A DNA stretch of 64,000 nucleotides from Roseateles sp. (GCA_019234295.1 JAFALK010000017.1:124001-188000); one strand, 5' to 3'; positions 17,982-26,932 are shown, counted from the first letter of the stretch. The notes: a model not told the origin generated them from the sequence alone. Numbers and translations: made by a program.

Positions 17982-19151
17982 ATGAACCGCCACATCGCCT
18001 TGCCGCTCCTGCCAGCACTCCTTGTCGCACTGCTCACCGGCTGCGCCCACGACGACCCTCACCATGCCGCGCGTCAGCAGGCGCAGGAACGTGCGGACCA
18101 GCTGGCCTTGAGCGGCTACCGCGCCGAGCAGGACCAGAGCCTCACCGTCGCCCTCCAGCAATGGGTGGTGGCCGGCCAGGTGCAGCCGCTCGCGCTCGCC
18201 TTCCCGGGATCGGGAACGAGGCTACCCCTGGTCGTCTACCTGCCGGGGCTTGGCGAGAGCGCACAGGCCGGTTCTCGCTGGCGCGAGGCCTGGGCCCGCG
18301 CTGGCTACGCCGTGCTCTCGGTGCAGCCCCTGGCCTTCGACGCTGAAGCCTGGCAGTCTGAGCTGGCCCGCAATGCCGACTTCAAGGCCCTGGCCCGCAA
18401 CCACCGAGCGCCGGAGCTGCAGCCCCGGCGCAACGAGCGCGTGGCCCTCGTGCTGGCAGAAGCGCGACGGCGCGGTGCCTCGGGCGACTCGCTGTGGTCG
18501 CGCGTGGACTTCGACACCGTCGTGATGGCCGGTTATGACATAGGCAGCCTGAGCGCCGCCGAGGCCTCGAATTCCGCGCGCGCCTTGCTGCTGCTGAGCC
18601 CGATGCCACTGGGCGCGGAGCTCAGCGGCCACCTCCAGCAGCCGATGCTCATGATCGGCTCGCGCCGCGATGACGATCTCATCGGCCTCGTCGCCTCGCC
18701 GGCCGAACGCCTCCAGGGCTTTGCGACCTTGCCGCCGGGCCACAAGCAGATGCTCGTGCTGGACGACGCCAACCATGCCCTGCTCTCGGGCGCGGCCGGC
18801 CAGCTCGATGGCGACGATGGGGCGAGTGCGGTCGCCACGCCTCAGGAAGCGCGCAGCTCGCACAGTGCCCATGGCAATGGCAGTCGCGATGGTGGAGGTG
18901 GAGGCGCCAGGCAACGCCGCGGCGGGGGCGGCAGCGGCGGCGATGCCCCCGGGTACGGCGGCGCCGGCCGTGGCGCCGACAGAAGTCGCGGAGACTTCAA
19001 CGGCGCCGCACGCGCGCAAGTTCAAGCCATCGTCACGCTGAGCACAGCCTTTCTCGATGCCGAAGTGCGCGGCAGCCGTAGCGCCCGAGAATGGCTGGAT
19101 CACGAGGCCGCCGGCTGGGTGCACGGCCTGGGCCAATGGCAGCAACGATAG
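17982..19151 (+). CDS. Secreted lipoprotein with alpha/beta-hydrolase-like domain and Gly-rich linker
   Basis: The 389-residue protein starts with a lipoprotein signal, LLPALLVALLTGC, whose lipobox LTGC puts the lipidated Cys near residue 20. The middle resembles an alpha/beta hydrolase: LPLVVYLPGLGESAQ, YAVLSVQPLAF, VMAGYDIGSLSA in the nucleophile-elbow region, and DDANHALL near the end. The usual GxSxG serine is not clear, so activity is uncertain. A Gly/Arg/Ser-rich stretch follows at about residues 295-345, before the conserved tail VSTAFLDA-like TLSTAFLDAEV and SAREWLDHEAAGW. The same reading frame recovers after the low-complexity part, so I treat the gene as intact. Confidence 0.7.
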   Translation: MNRHIALPLLPALLVALLTGCAHDDPHHAARQQAQERADQLALSGYRAEQDQSLTVALQQWVVAGQVQPLALAFPGSGTRLPLVVYLPGLGESAQAGSRWREAWARAGYAVLSVQPLAFDAEAWQSELARNADFKALARNHRAPELQPRRNERVALVLAEARRRGASGDSLWSRVDFDTVVMAGYDIGSLSAAEASNSARALLLLSPMPLGAELSGHLQQPMLMIGSRRDDDLIGLVASPAERLQGFATLPPGHKQMLVLDDANHALLSGAAGQLDGDDGASAVATPQEARSSHSAHGNGSRDGGGGGARQRRGGGGSGGDAPGYGGAGRGADRSRGDFNGAARAQVQAIVTLSTAFLDAEVRGSRSAREWLDHEAAGWVHGLGQWQQR

Positions 19152-19161
19152 GAACAGGATC

Positions 19162-19452
19162 ATGATTCTCGAGATCGCCGACATTCGCATCCAGGCGGGC
19201 CGCCAGGCCGAGTTCGAGGACGCCATCCGCCACGGCATCGCCACCGTGCTGTCCACCTCCAAGGGTTTCATCGGCGCGCGCGTCCAGCACGGCATCGAAT
19301 CGCCCGAGCGCTACGTGCTGATGATCGAGTGGGCCACGCTCGAAGATCACACCGAGGGCTTCCGCGGCAGCCCCCTGTTCACGGCCTGGCGTGCCATCGT
19401 CGGGCCTTTCTTCGACGGCCCGCCCAACGTGGAACACTTCGTCGCGGTCTAA
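19162..19452 (+). CDS. Antibiotic biosynthesis monooxygenase (ABM) domain protein
   Basis: The 96-residue protein is a single dimeric alpha/beta-barrel domain: MILEIADIRIQAGRQAEFE, the STSKGFIGARVQHG strand, and RYVLMIEWATLEDHTEGFRGS. Proteins of this fold include small cofactor-free oxygenases and heme-degrading enzymes. No distinctive catalytic residue can be picked out. It starts 10 bp after the lipoprotein gene and converges with the LacI-type gene, overlapping it by 4 bp. Confidence 0.8.
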   Translation: MILEIADIRIQAGRQAEFEDAIRHGIATVLSTSKGFIGARVQHGIESPERYVLMIEWATLEDHTEGFRGSPLFTAWRAIVGPFFDGPPNVEHFVAV

Positions 19453-20510
19453 GCCGGCGGCGCTGTCGTGGAGTGCCGCACGATCAACTCGTGCGGCAGG
19501 ATGCGGTGCGGCGCCGGTCCGCCGGTCGGCGAGATCAGCATCTCCACGGCGGCGCGTGCCATCCCGGCCATGGGCTGGCGCACCGTGGTCAGCGGCGGCC
19601 ACACGAGACCCGCGGCCTGCGAGTCGTCAAAGCCGACGATGGACAGGTCCCGCGGCACGCTCAGGCCCAGGCGCTGCGCCACCGCCAGCACGCCCAGCGC
19701 CATGTCGTCGTTGGCCGCGAACACGGCGGTGGGCCGCACCGAGCATGTCAGCAGCTGCTCCGCGCCGGCCACGCCGCTGGCGTAGGTGAACGCACCCTGG
19801 TAGACCAGCTCTGCATCGACGGACAGATGGTGCTGGGCCATTGCATTGAGGAAACCTTGGTAGCGCTGCCCTGCAGCGGACTGGTCGGCCGCGCCTTTGA
19901 TGTGCGCGATGCGCCGGTGGCCCAGCCCGATCAGCAACTGCGTCACTTCTTCGGCGGCCCTCAGGTCATCCATGCCCACCGTCGGCAGGTCGGCCTGCAC
20001 CAGGTCGAGCGCCCCGCCCTGGCCGGGGTGGAAGCCCGGCGCGATCAGCACGCAGGGCGTGGACGTTGCGCGCAGCGCCGCGAGCACCTTGGGGTTGTCG
20101 CAAAGCGGCGGCGTGAGCACCATGCCGTCGGGCCGCAGAGCAAGCACCATGCGCTCGATCTGCTGCTCCAGGTCCGGCGCGTCGTTGTGAAGGGACTCGA
20201 CCACGAGGTGATAGCCCGCCTCGCGGCAGCGCAGCGTGGCCCCCTGCTGCACGCCACCGACGAAGACGGCCGAAGGGTCGTAGTACAGCAAGCCGATCAG
20301 GAAGCTGCGCGCGCCGGCGAGGCTGCGAGCAGAAAGCTTGGGTCTGTACTTGAGCTCGGCCACCACCTGCAGCACCGTTTCACGGGTCTTTTCGTGGACG
20401 CCGGGTTCCTGGTTGAGCACCCGCGAGACGGTCTTGATCGAGACACCGGCCTTCTCAGCCACCTCGACGATGGTGGGCGCGGCTCCGGGGGCTCTTGGGG
20501 TTCTTGCCAT
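19449..20510 (-). CDS. LacI-family transcriptional regulator
   Basis: The 353-residue regulator has the N-terminal LacI helix-turn-helix and hinge (TIVEVAEKAGVSIKTVSRVLN, then KLSARSLAGARS) and a periplasmic-binding-protein-like effector domain with GLLYYDP, LIAPGFHPGQ, HIKGAADQSAAGQRYQGF, VFAANDDMALGV and IVGFDDSQAAGLVWPPLTTV. The effector is probably a sugar or related small molecule, but no transporter or sugar operon is adjacent. The first codons are Pro/Ala-rich. It lies 94 bp downstream of the HU gene and may receive some read-through. Confidence 0.9.
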   Translation of the reverse strand: MARTPRAPGAAPTIVEVAEKAGVSIKTVSRVLNQEPGVHEKTRETVLQVVAELKYRPKLSARSLAGARSFLIGLLYYDPSAVFVGGVQQGATLRCREAGYHLVVESLHNDAPDLEQQIERMVLALRPDGMVLTPPLCDNPKVLAALRATSTPCVLIAPGFHPGQGGALDLVQADLPTVGMDDLRAAEEVTQLLIGLGHRRIAHIKGAADQSAAGQRYQGFLNAMAQHHLSVDAELVYQGAFTYASGVAGAEQLLTCSVRPTAVFAANDDMALGVLAVAQRLGLSVPRDLSIVGFDDSQAAGLVWPPLTTVRQPMAGMARAAVEMLISPTGGPAPHRILPHELIVRHSTTAPPA

Positions 20511-20540
20511 GGCGTCGGCCTACTGTGCCACAAGGAACAA

Positions 20541-20568
20541 CGGCCGGAACCCGCGAGGGCCCCGGCCG
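20541..20568 (-). terminator. Candidate terminator for the HU gene
   Basis: CGGCCGG (20541-20547) and CCGGCCG (20562-20568) form a 7-bp stem downstream of the HU stop. On the minus strand it is followed by TTGTTCCTTG, which is T-rich but not a clean U-tract. Confidence 0.45.
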
Positions 20569-20604
20569 CTTCTTCTGCATCGCACGGTCAGTGCGAACGC
20601 GGAA

Positions 20605-20958
20605 TTACTTCTTCTTGGCCTTGGCCGCGGGCTTGGCAGCCTTGGTGGGCTTGGCAGCCTTCTCGGCCTTGCGGGCAGCAGCCTTGGGATCCACGGCAGC
20701 CTTGAAGCCGGCGCCGGCAGTGAACTTCGGCAGCTTGGCAGCGGCGATCTTGATCTTCTCGCCGGTGCTGGGGTTCACGCCGGTGCGTGCGGCACGAGCG
20801 TGTTGCTTGAAGGAGCCGAAGCCGGGGATGGACACCACGCCGCCCTTCTTGACGGTCGTGACCACGGCATCCAGCAGGGTCTCGACGATGCGGCCAGCTT
20901 CGGCCTTGGTCAGTTCATGCTTGCCGGCCAGGTGCTCGATCAGTTCAGTCTTGTTCAT
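20605..20958 (-). CDS. HU-family nucleoid protein with Lys/Ala-rich tail
   Basis: Residues 1-90 are a complete HU/IHF fold: MNKTELIEHLAGKHELTKAE, GGVVSIPGFGSFKQHARAARTG, and NPSTGEKIKIAAAKLPKF, the DNA-embracing arm. A 27-residue tail rich in Lys, Ala and Pro follows (AARKAEKAAKPTKAAKPAAKAKKK), resembling histone H1-like tails found in several Burkholderiales HU proteins. HU bends and compacts DNA. The total of 117 residues exceeds the usual 90 because of the tail. It is transcribed divergently from the lipase gene. Confidence 0.93.
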   Translation of the reverse strand: MNKTELIEHLAGKHELTKAEAGRIVETLLDAVVTTVKKGGVVSIPGFGSFKQHARAARTGVNPSTGEKIKIAAAKLPKFTAGAGFKAAVDPKAAARKAEKAAKPTKAAKPAAKAKKK

Positions 20959-21049
20959 TCAGAGGTCTCATCTCATTGAAATGCCCGACGATCTCGGGCG
21001 GAGCGCATTCTGACCCAAAAAATCGCCGGAGTGCCGATGAACAAAGGGA

Positions 21050-21066
21050 AAACTCTGAAAGAGTTT
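21050..21066. promoter_or_regulatory. Perfect 7-bp inverted repeat upstream of HU
   Basis: AAACTCT-GAA-AGAGTTT lies 92 bp upstream of the HU start codon and a similar distance before the lipase start, in the divergent intergenic region. It could be an operator, or a hairpin in the HU leader. I cannot tell which from sequence alone. Confidence 0.4.
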
Positions 21067-21157
21067 CATTAAAGCGTTGACGCGTTTCGCAAAACCTTGA
21101 GATTGACGACGCGACCATCGATGCAAGAATGATCCGCCCCCTGTCAGCAGGAACCAC

Positions 21158-21940
21158 ATGCCCCTCAACATCGTCCTCACCCACGGCTACCTCGGATATG
21201 GCAGCGAGGACGTTCGCTATGTGCTAACACCCTATTTCAAGGGCGTGGCTCGGCGACTGCGCGAGTTGGGTCACGACGTGTTCGAACCCGGCGTGACGGG
21301 CAACGGCTCGGTGGAGGCACGCAGCCGCGAGCTCGCGGACCAGCTGCGCGTGCGCTTTCCAGGCAACACCACGATGCACGTCATCGGCCACAGCATGGGC
21401 GGCCTCGACGCGCGGCGCGTGCTAGTGCGCGACGCCGACCTGCGCCGGCGCATCAGTTCGCTCGTGTGCATCGGCACGCCGCATCTGGGTTCCCCTGTGG
21501 CGAGTGAACTCTTGCATCCCTCGGCGCTGTTCGGCACCGGCATTCCCGGTGCGCTGATCGCGGCCGCGCGCGTGGACCGCGGCGCATTGCCCGACCTAGC
21601 CCTGCGCGAGACGCCGCTCGATGACGATGTGGACGGCGTGCGCTACGTGGACATCGCCTGCGACGGCCGCTCCGACAAGGCCGGCTCGCCGCTGTTCTGG
21701 CTGACACGCAAGCTCGGAGGCATTGACAAGAGCGTGATCAACGACGGCGTGGTGCTGCGCGACTCGGCCTGCATTCATCCCAGTCGCCATGAGCATTGGC
21801 CAATGTGGCCCGTGGACCATGGCGGCGCCATCGGCTGGGCGAGCGACTGGCCGACCATCAGCGTCTTCATTGGCCGCCTGCCGCCCGGGCATCTCGAGCG
21901 CTACGAGAACATCGTGGCGCGCCTGGCTTCAGGAAGCTAG
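21158..21940 (+). CDS. Alpha/beta hydrolase, triacylglycerol lipase-like
   Basis: The 260-residue protein has the LipA/PGAP1-like lipase pattern: NIVLTHGYLG with the oxyanion HG, the nucleophile elbow MHVIGHSMGGLDARR, VCIGTPHLGSPVA downstream, and late acid and histidine candidates in NDGVV and HEHWPMWPVDHGG. It has no signal peptide, so it appears cytoplasmic. Possible substrates are short-chain glycerides or other esters. It overlaps the convergent YCII gene by 4 bp. An ATTGACGAC segment near 21101 could be a -35 element, but the -10 is poor. Confidence 0.82.
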   Translation: MPLNIVLTHGYLGYGSEDVRYVLTPYFKGVARRLRELGHDVFEPGVTGNGSVEARSRELADQLRVRFPGNTTMHVIGHSMGGLDARRVLVRDADLRRRISSLVCIGTPHLGSPVASELLHPSALFGTGIPGALIAAARVDRGALPDLALRETPLDDDVDGVRYVDIACDGRSDKAGSPLFWLTRKLGGIDKSVINDGVVLRDSACIHPSRHEHWPMWPVDHGGAIGWASDWPTISVFIGRLPPGHLERYENIVARLASGS

Positions 21941-22416
21941 AACGAATCCTTGGCTACCTTACCGTGGCCCTCTTTCACCAACATCAGCGCGGCGGACGAA
22001 TAGAGCGGGTGGTACTCAGCCACCATCTCGCCCTTCTGGATCACCGGGTCGGTGGCGACGAGCTGCTGCGCTTCTTCCACGGTCGACACCGCAAAGATGA
22101 AGAGGCCGCGCCAGCCATCCGAAGGCACGCCCTTCTGCGCCACGAAGGGCCCGGCCACGGCGAGCTTGCCGGCATCGACGAGGCGGCCGATATTGGCCAT
22201 GTGACCTTTGAACATCTCGTCGCGCTCGGGGCCTGCGGGAATCTTGTTGGGTCCGGTCTTGAGGATCACAAGCACATAGGCGCGCATGCCATGCGCATCG
22301 GCACCGGTCGCCGCGGCAAGGGCGGGATCGTAGACCGGCTTGTCGGCCGGAGTCGCGCCGGCCTGAAGCGCCGTAAAGGCAATGACCAGCGCGAAAGCAA
22401 GTCGAGGCAGGTTCAT
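21937..22416 (-). CDS. Exported YCII-related domain protein
   Basis: The 159-residue protein starts at the ATG at 22416 with a signal peptide, MNLPRLAFALVIAFTALQAGA, cleaved before TPADK. The mature part has the YCII fold features YVLVILKTGPNK, HMANIGRLVDAGKLAVAGPF, LFIFAVSTVEEAQQLVATDP and EYHPLYSS. YCII domains are ferredoxin-like folds with a conserved His/Asp pair, often of unknown function. Export to the periplasm is unusual for the family but seen in some proteobacteria. tRNA-Leu lies 85 bp upstream. Confidence 0.78.
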   Translation of the reverse strand: MNLPRLAFALVIAFTALQAGATPADKPVYDPALAAATGADAHGMRAYVLVILKTGPNKIPAGPERDEMFKGHMANIGRLVDAGKLAVAGPFVAQKGVPSDGWRGLFIFAVSTVEEAQQLVATDPVIQKGEMVAEYHPLYSSAALMLVKEGHGKVAKDSF

Positions 22417-22501
22417 GGCGGCTCCTTCAAATGTGCAGACCATGCTAGCCGAGTCGGCGCAAAAGCAAAGGGCCAGCACTTGCGCGCTGGCCCTTCTCAT
22501 T

Positions 22502-22586
<85 letters not shown>

Positions 22587-22632
22587 AGGTGCTTCGGTCA
22601 ATTCCGAAGAGGCGCGACTATAGCATGACATT

Positions 22633-25242
22633 TCACGAGCCCGTGGCTTCGCTCGTCGCTCCCGCGTGCGCCGGTGCGCCGCGCTTGCTCAAAGCCACGG
22701 GAAGACGCTCCACGAAGGTATTGGCCACGCGCCGGGACCGAATCAGATAGGCCGTCCAGAGCACCACGCCGATCAGCGAGCCGACGCTGCCGGGATCTAC
22801 GCCCGAATGCGCGGATTGCAAAGGCAAAAGCTTCAGGAGCAAAGCATCGGCGAACAGCAAGGCGGTGGAAATCCAAAGATAGCCCATCGTCAGGCGGGGA
22901 AAACTGCTGCGTCGGCGAAAGAACAAGGTGAGCAGCAAAAGGCCGCCCGCGACGATGAAGCACGTGGCCATCAACTCGAGCAGCAGCGCGGGTGCCCACC
23001 ACGCGTCATAGCGGTCACCACCTGGAGTGGTCAGCGCACTCCAGTTATCCAATGAGTAGGCGGATATGTTCATGACACCCGCCCGAGCCTGCGTTAGCGT
23101 GCGCAGGATCAGACCCAGACCCAGCAGCACCAGCCAGCCGCCGAGTCCACGCAGACCATTGGGATCGGCAAGCTGCGACGGCACCGGGTCCCAGCGATAC
23201 AGCCGCCAGGCGGTACGCGTCAACACGGCGACCAAGCCCAGCGCGACCAACAGCACGGGCCAGTTGACGCCGCCCGTGCGAGCTGACGCGGCTACACCAG
23301 GGCCAAGGTCGTAAAGCGTGTAGCCCAATGAATCGCGGGCGCGGTTGATCTTGTCGTTGTATTCGGGCGTCTCCCGTGCGGACACCTCGTCGTCGAGCGT
23401 CTTGTAGGCCTCGGTGACGACAACTCGGTCCGCTTCTGGCCAGCGCACCGTGCCCTTGTATTCGAAGCCGGGACCGGCAATGCGCGCATCAACGTCCCTG
23501 GCGCCCCACTTTCGCGGCAGGCGCATCTCGCTCGTCACTTCCACGTCCACGGGAAAGGCAAGTTGGTAGGGAGATTGCCGGCGCGGTGAACCAGAGGCCT
23601 TGAGAAATTCGCGCAACTCTCCGGAGAAGATGGAAGCCTGCAGTCGCCTGTCGTCCTTGGGTCGATGCCATAGGCCCGGAATGCTGTAGTGCTCGATCAG
23701 AGAAATCTCGTTGCCTGACCGATCGTCCGTCACCTCGAAGGGCTGGGCCACCGTCACCCCGGGGTAGTAGCCGGCGTAGAAGTTCAGATAGAGCTTCTGC
23801 AGTTCCTCGTGGCCCTGCCGGGCGATGTCTGCGCGGAAGCCGTCAGCCACGCGGCCGGTAAAGATCGAATGCACCGTCATGGCGGCCGGCTGATCGCGGG
23901 CGCCGGAGGCATCGATGGTGACGGCCATGCGCCGCTTGCTGAGTTCGGCGGCCGGGCGCGGCATGGCCTCAAGACCCCGGGACTGCGCGTCCACGACGAG
24001 CGCCTGACGGAAGTCGGGCTGACTGATCAGGTCAAGGCGACCGTATTGCGTGGCTCGAGTCGGATCCAGCCAGTAACTGCGCTCACCGAGGCGAACCTTG
24101 ACGATGACGTGGTCGAACTGAACCGCTGAAGGAAGCACCTCGGCCAACACCTGCTGGGAGCGCGTGTTAACGAGTGCTGGCGCCGCCTCGATGTCCATGC
24201 TGCGCAGCAGCGCACTCAGCAGCAGCGCCTTGTCCTTGCAGTCGCCGAACCGGCGGCGGAACACTTGTTCGGGGTCGCGCGGCGCATAGGAGCCGGCACC
24301 GATCTCGATGCCGAGGTAGCGCACCTGCCCCTGGACCACGCGCAGCGCAGCGGCGACGCGCTCTTCGGGACTGGCCGCCATCTTGAGGATGGCGTCGCGT
24401 TCGCGCGCAAGTTCGGGCCCAAGCTGGGCCGGCAGCTTGTACAGCGACCGCGCCCAGGCTGCCACGTCCTGCCATTGCTGGGCATCTCCCCATTCGACGT
24501 AGGGATAGGGGTCGAACCACGCGGGAGCGTCGCCCTCGATCTTGAGCGCGGGCTGATGACGCCGCTCCCAGACGAACTCACGGCCACTGGACCTGTGCGT
24601 CTCCTGGCCTACGGCGGCGCCGTTGGCTTGGCGCGTCTGCAAATCGCGACCATCGGGCCAAAGCAGCCGGCACCGCACATGTTCGACCGGCACCGAGTAC
24701 TGAAGATCGCAGCGGCCGTAGCGCATCCTGGCAAGGGCAGGATTGCCGCCATCGATGGTGTACTCGTAGTCGATGACGTCGCCCACGCGAACATCGTCCA
24801 GGATCAGGTGAGCCGTCCGACGACCGTCGAGGACTCGCGCCTCGAGCTCGCGCTCACGCTGCAGCAGCTGGATCGAAGAAGGCTTGAGCTTGTCAAGCTC
24901 CTGCGCGCCCCGCCTGACGCGCACACGATGGAGCGTCAGGCGCTGGTAGCTTGGGTCGAAATCAATGCTGATCTCGGAGGACTCGGCCAGTTGACTCTCG
25001 TTCTGCACCCGCTGCACATAGTGCCGATAGGTGGTCACGCCGGCGGCGACGACCCGCGTCTGGCGATCCACCAGCAGAAACTGCGCGCCCTCCGCATCCG
25101 GAGTAAGGGGCAAAGGCGTAACACTTGGGAGAGCTTGCACCCAATCGGGCGGGGGCCCGGTCAACGAGCCGGCATGTGCGGGGCCCAGGACAGTACCGCA
25201 AAGAATCAGCAACAGGGCTCGCAGGCCCTCTGGAAAATGCAT
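22633..25242 (-). CDS. DUF3857 / transglutaminase-like / DUF2569 membrane protein
   Basis: The 869-residue protein begins with a signal peptide (LRALLLILCGTVLGPAHA). A DUF3857 module spans about residues 60-240. A transglutaminase-like domain follows near 290-400 with an apparent triad: Cys in FGDCKDKALLLSALLR, His in VQFDHVIV and Asp in YWLDPTRATQYG. After a beta-rich region there are about five membrane helices from residue 690, where GLRGLGGWLVLLGLGLILRT resembles DUF2569. Such proteins are predicted periplasmic proteases, peptide cross-linkers or acyltransferases; none of these is proven for this architecture. It is a single-gene unit, with tRNA-Leu downstream. Confidence 0.82.
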   Translation of the reverse strand: MHFPEGLRALLLILCGTVLGPAHAGSLTGPPPDWVQALPSVTPLPLTPDAEGAQFLLVDRQTRVVAAGVTTYRHYVQRVQNESQLAESSEISIDFDPSYQRLTLHRVRVRRGAQELDKLKPSSIQLLQRERELEARVLDGRRTAHLILDDVRVGDVIDYEYTIDGGNPALARMRYGRCDLQYSVPVEHVRCRLLWPDGRDLQTRQANGAAVGQETHRSSGREFVWERRHQPALKIEGDAPAWFDPYPYVEWGDAQQWQDVAAWARSLYKLPAQLGPELARERDAILKMAASPEERVAAALRVVQGQVRYLGIEIGAGSYAPRDPEQVFRRRFGDCKDKALLLSALLRSMDIEAAPALVNTRSQQVLAEVLPSAVQFDHVIVKVRLGERSYWLDPTRATQYGRLDLISQPDFRQALVVDAQSRGLEAMPRPAAELSKRRMAVTIDASGARDQPAAMTVHSIFTGRVADGFRADIARQGHEELQKLYLNFYAGYYPGVTVAQPFEVTDDRSGNEISLIEHYSIPGLWHRPKDDRRLQASIFSGELREFLKASGSPRRQSPYQLAFPVDVEVTSEMRLPRKWGARDVDARIAGPGFEYKGTVRWPEADRVVVTEAYKTLDDEVSARETPEYNDKINRARDSLGYTLYDLGPGVAASARTGGVNWPVLLVALGLVAVLTRTAWRLYRWDPVPSQLADPNGLRGLGGWLVLLGLGLILRTLTQARAGVMNISAYSLDNWSALTTPGGDRYDAWWAPALLLELMATCFIVAGGLLLLTLFFRRRSSFPRLTMGYLWISTALLFADALLLKLLPLQSAHSGVDPGSVGSLIGVVLWTAYLIRSRRVANTFVERLPVALSKRGAPAHAGATSEATGS

Positions 25243-25336
25243 CGATGCTCCCTGATCCAGCCTGTCTAAAGCAGACTCGGACAGGATTTTGCGGGAGCAT
25301 CAATGCATCGGCGATAGGTGAGCCTACCTAGCCGGT

Positions 25337-26836
25337 TTACACGTCGAACTTCACGCCCTGCGCCAAAGGCAACTCACGCGAGTAGTTCACCGTGTTGGTC
25401 GTGCGGCGCATATAGGCCTTCCACGCATCCGAGCCCGACTCGCGTCCGCCGCCGGTCTCCTTCTCCCCTCCGAAGGCCCCGCCGATCTCGGCGCCGCTGG
25501 TGCCGATGTTGACATTGGCGATGCCGCAGTCGGAGCCGCTGGCACTCACGAAGGCCTCGGCCTCACGAATGTCGTTGGTGAAGATGGCCGAGGACAGCCC
25601 CTGGGGCACGTCGTTCTGCAAGGCGATCGCTTCGTCCAGGGTCTCGTACTTCAGGGTGTAGAGGATCGGCGCGAAGGTCTCGTGGCGGACGATGTCCGTC
25701 TGCTTGGGCATGCGGGCCAGGGCCGGCACGGCGTACCAGGCTTCCGGGTAGCGATCGGCCAGCGCGCGCTCGCCGCCGCTGACCTGGCCGCCCTGGGCCT
25801 TCGCGGCCGTGAGCGCGGCCTGCATGGCGTCGAACGCGCCCTTGTCGATCAGCGGGCCGATCAGGTTGCCGGGCTCGGTCGGATCACCGATCGTGAGCTG
25901 GGCGCGGGCGCGGTCGAGGCGCGAAACGAGTTCGTCGTGGATGCTGGCGTGCGCGATCACGCGGCGTGTGGTCGTGCAGCGCTGGCCGGCCGTGCCGTAA
26001 GCGCCGAAGAGAATGCCGCGCACGGCCAGGTCCAGGTCTGCGCTGGGCGTGACGATGATGGCGTTGTTGCCGCCGAGTTCGAGCAGGCAGCGACCGAAGC
26101 GCGCCGCCACGCGCGGGCCCACGGCGCGGCCCATGCGCGTGGAGCCGGTGGCGGAGACCAGCGCCACACGCGGATCGTCGACCAGGGCTTCACCCACGTC
26201 TGCGCGCCCGATCAGCAGCTGCGACAGGTGCGCGGGCGCACCGGCATAGCGAGCGACGGCACGCTCGAAGAGCGCCTGCGTGGCGAGCGCGGTCAGCGGC
26301 GTCTTCTCGCTGGGCTTCCACACGCAGGTGTCGCCGCAGACCAGGGCCAGGGCGCTGTTCCAGGCCCACACGGCCACGGGGAAGTTGAAAGCGCTGATGA
26401 TGCCCACCACCCCCAGGGGCAGGTATTGCTCCATCATGCGGTGGCCGGGGCGCTCGCTGGCGATTGTCAGTCCGTGGAGCTGGCGCGAGAGGCCGACGGC
26501 GAAGTCGCAGATGTCGATCATCTCCTGCACCTCGCCCTCCCCTTCGCTGCTGACCTTGCCGGCCTCGAGCGCGACGAGACGGGCCAGCGCGGCCTTATGG
26601 CCGCGCAGCTCTTCGCCGAACAAGCGCACGAGTTCGCCGCGCTTGGGCGCAGGCACGTTGCGCCACTGCAGGAAGGCAGCGTGGGCGCGACCAACAGCGG
26701 CGCGCATCTCTTCGCCTGTGTTCTCAGGCACGGCGCCGATCTGCGCGCCGTCGATGGGTGAGCGGACCAGCAGGGAGCCGCCCGTGAAGGCCGCGACGGG
26801 GACGCCGAGTGAGGAGAGGAGTTCGTTCGTGTTCAT
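25337..26836 (-). CDS. amaB: Alpha-aminoadipate semialdehyde dehydrogenase (ALDH7, AmaB)
   Basis: The 499-residue aldehyde dehydrogenase has the catalytic Cys287 in GTAGQRCTTTRR, Glu253 in LLELGGNNAI, and the NAD site VSATGSTRMG. The segments MMEQYLPLGVVGIISAFNFP and NVNIGTSGAEIGGAFGGEKE are hallmarks of the ALDH7/antiquitin branch, which oxidises 2-aminoadipate 6-semialdehyde to 2-aminoadipate in lysine degradation. The upstream gene, of the lysine 6-dehydrogenase/saccharopine dehydrogenase family, would supply that aldehyde. The two are separated by a 96-bp spacer packed with palindromes. The divergent Lrp regulator is a likely lysine sensor. Confidence 0.88.
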   Translation of the reverse strand: MNTNELLSSLGVPVAAFTGGSLLVRSPIDGAQIGAVPENTGEEMRAAVGRAHAAFLQWRNVPAPKRGELVRLFGEELRGHKAALARLVALEAGKVSSEGEGEVQEMIDICDFAVGLSRQLHGLTIASERPGHRMMEQYLPLGVVGIISAFNFPVAVWAWNSALALVCGDTCVWKPSEKTPLTALATQALFERAVARYAGAPAHLSQLLIGRADVGEALVDDPRVALVSATGSTRMGRAVGPRVAARFGRCLLELGGNNAIIVTPSADLDLAVRGILFGAYGTAGQRCTTTRRVIAHASIHDELVSRLDRARAQLTIGDPTEPGNLIGPLIDKGAFDAMQAALTAAKAQGGQVSGGERALADRYPEAWYAVPALARMPKQTDIVRHETFAPILYTLKYETLDEAIALQNDVPQGLSSAIFTNDIREAEAFVSASGSDCGIANVNIGTSGAEIGGAFGGEKETGGGRESGSDAWKAYMRRTTNTVNYSRELPLAQGVKFDV

Positions 26837-26850
26837 GCGCGGATTGTCCT

Positions 26851-26918
26851 AAGGAAACGCCGGGGCGCCCCAAGTTTCCTTGCGCCCCCTCGGGGGGCAG
26901 GCCGGGCAAAGCCCGGGC
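26851..26918. repeat. Clustered palindromes (REP-like element) inside the lysine operon
   Basis: Three nested or adjacent hairpins lie between the two lysine genes. AAGGAAAC pairs with GTTTCCTT (26851-26858/26874-26881) around the palindrome GGGGCGCCCC. CCCCCTCGGGGGG lies at 26885-26897. CCGGGC-AAA-GCCCGG lies at 26902-26916. The string resembles the G/C-rich intergenic repeats scattered in Comamonadaceae genomes. Whether it terminates, stabilises or merely separates the mRNA is unknown. Confidence 0.6.
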
Positions 26919-26932
26919 GTGGGGGCCTCATG

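Noticed and set aside
18810-19040. Suspected frameshift in the Gly-rich stretch of the lipoprotein hydrolase
   Set aside because: The conserved tail is recovered in the same frame after the stretch. Low-complexity Gly/Arg linkers are common in this kind of protein.
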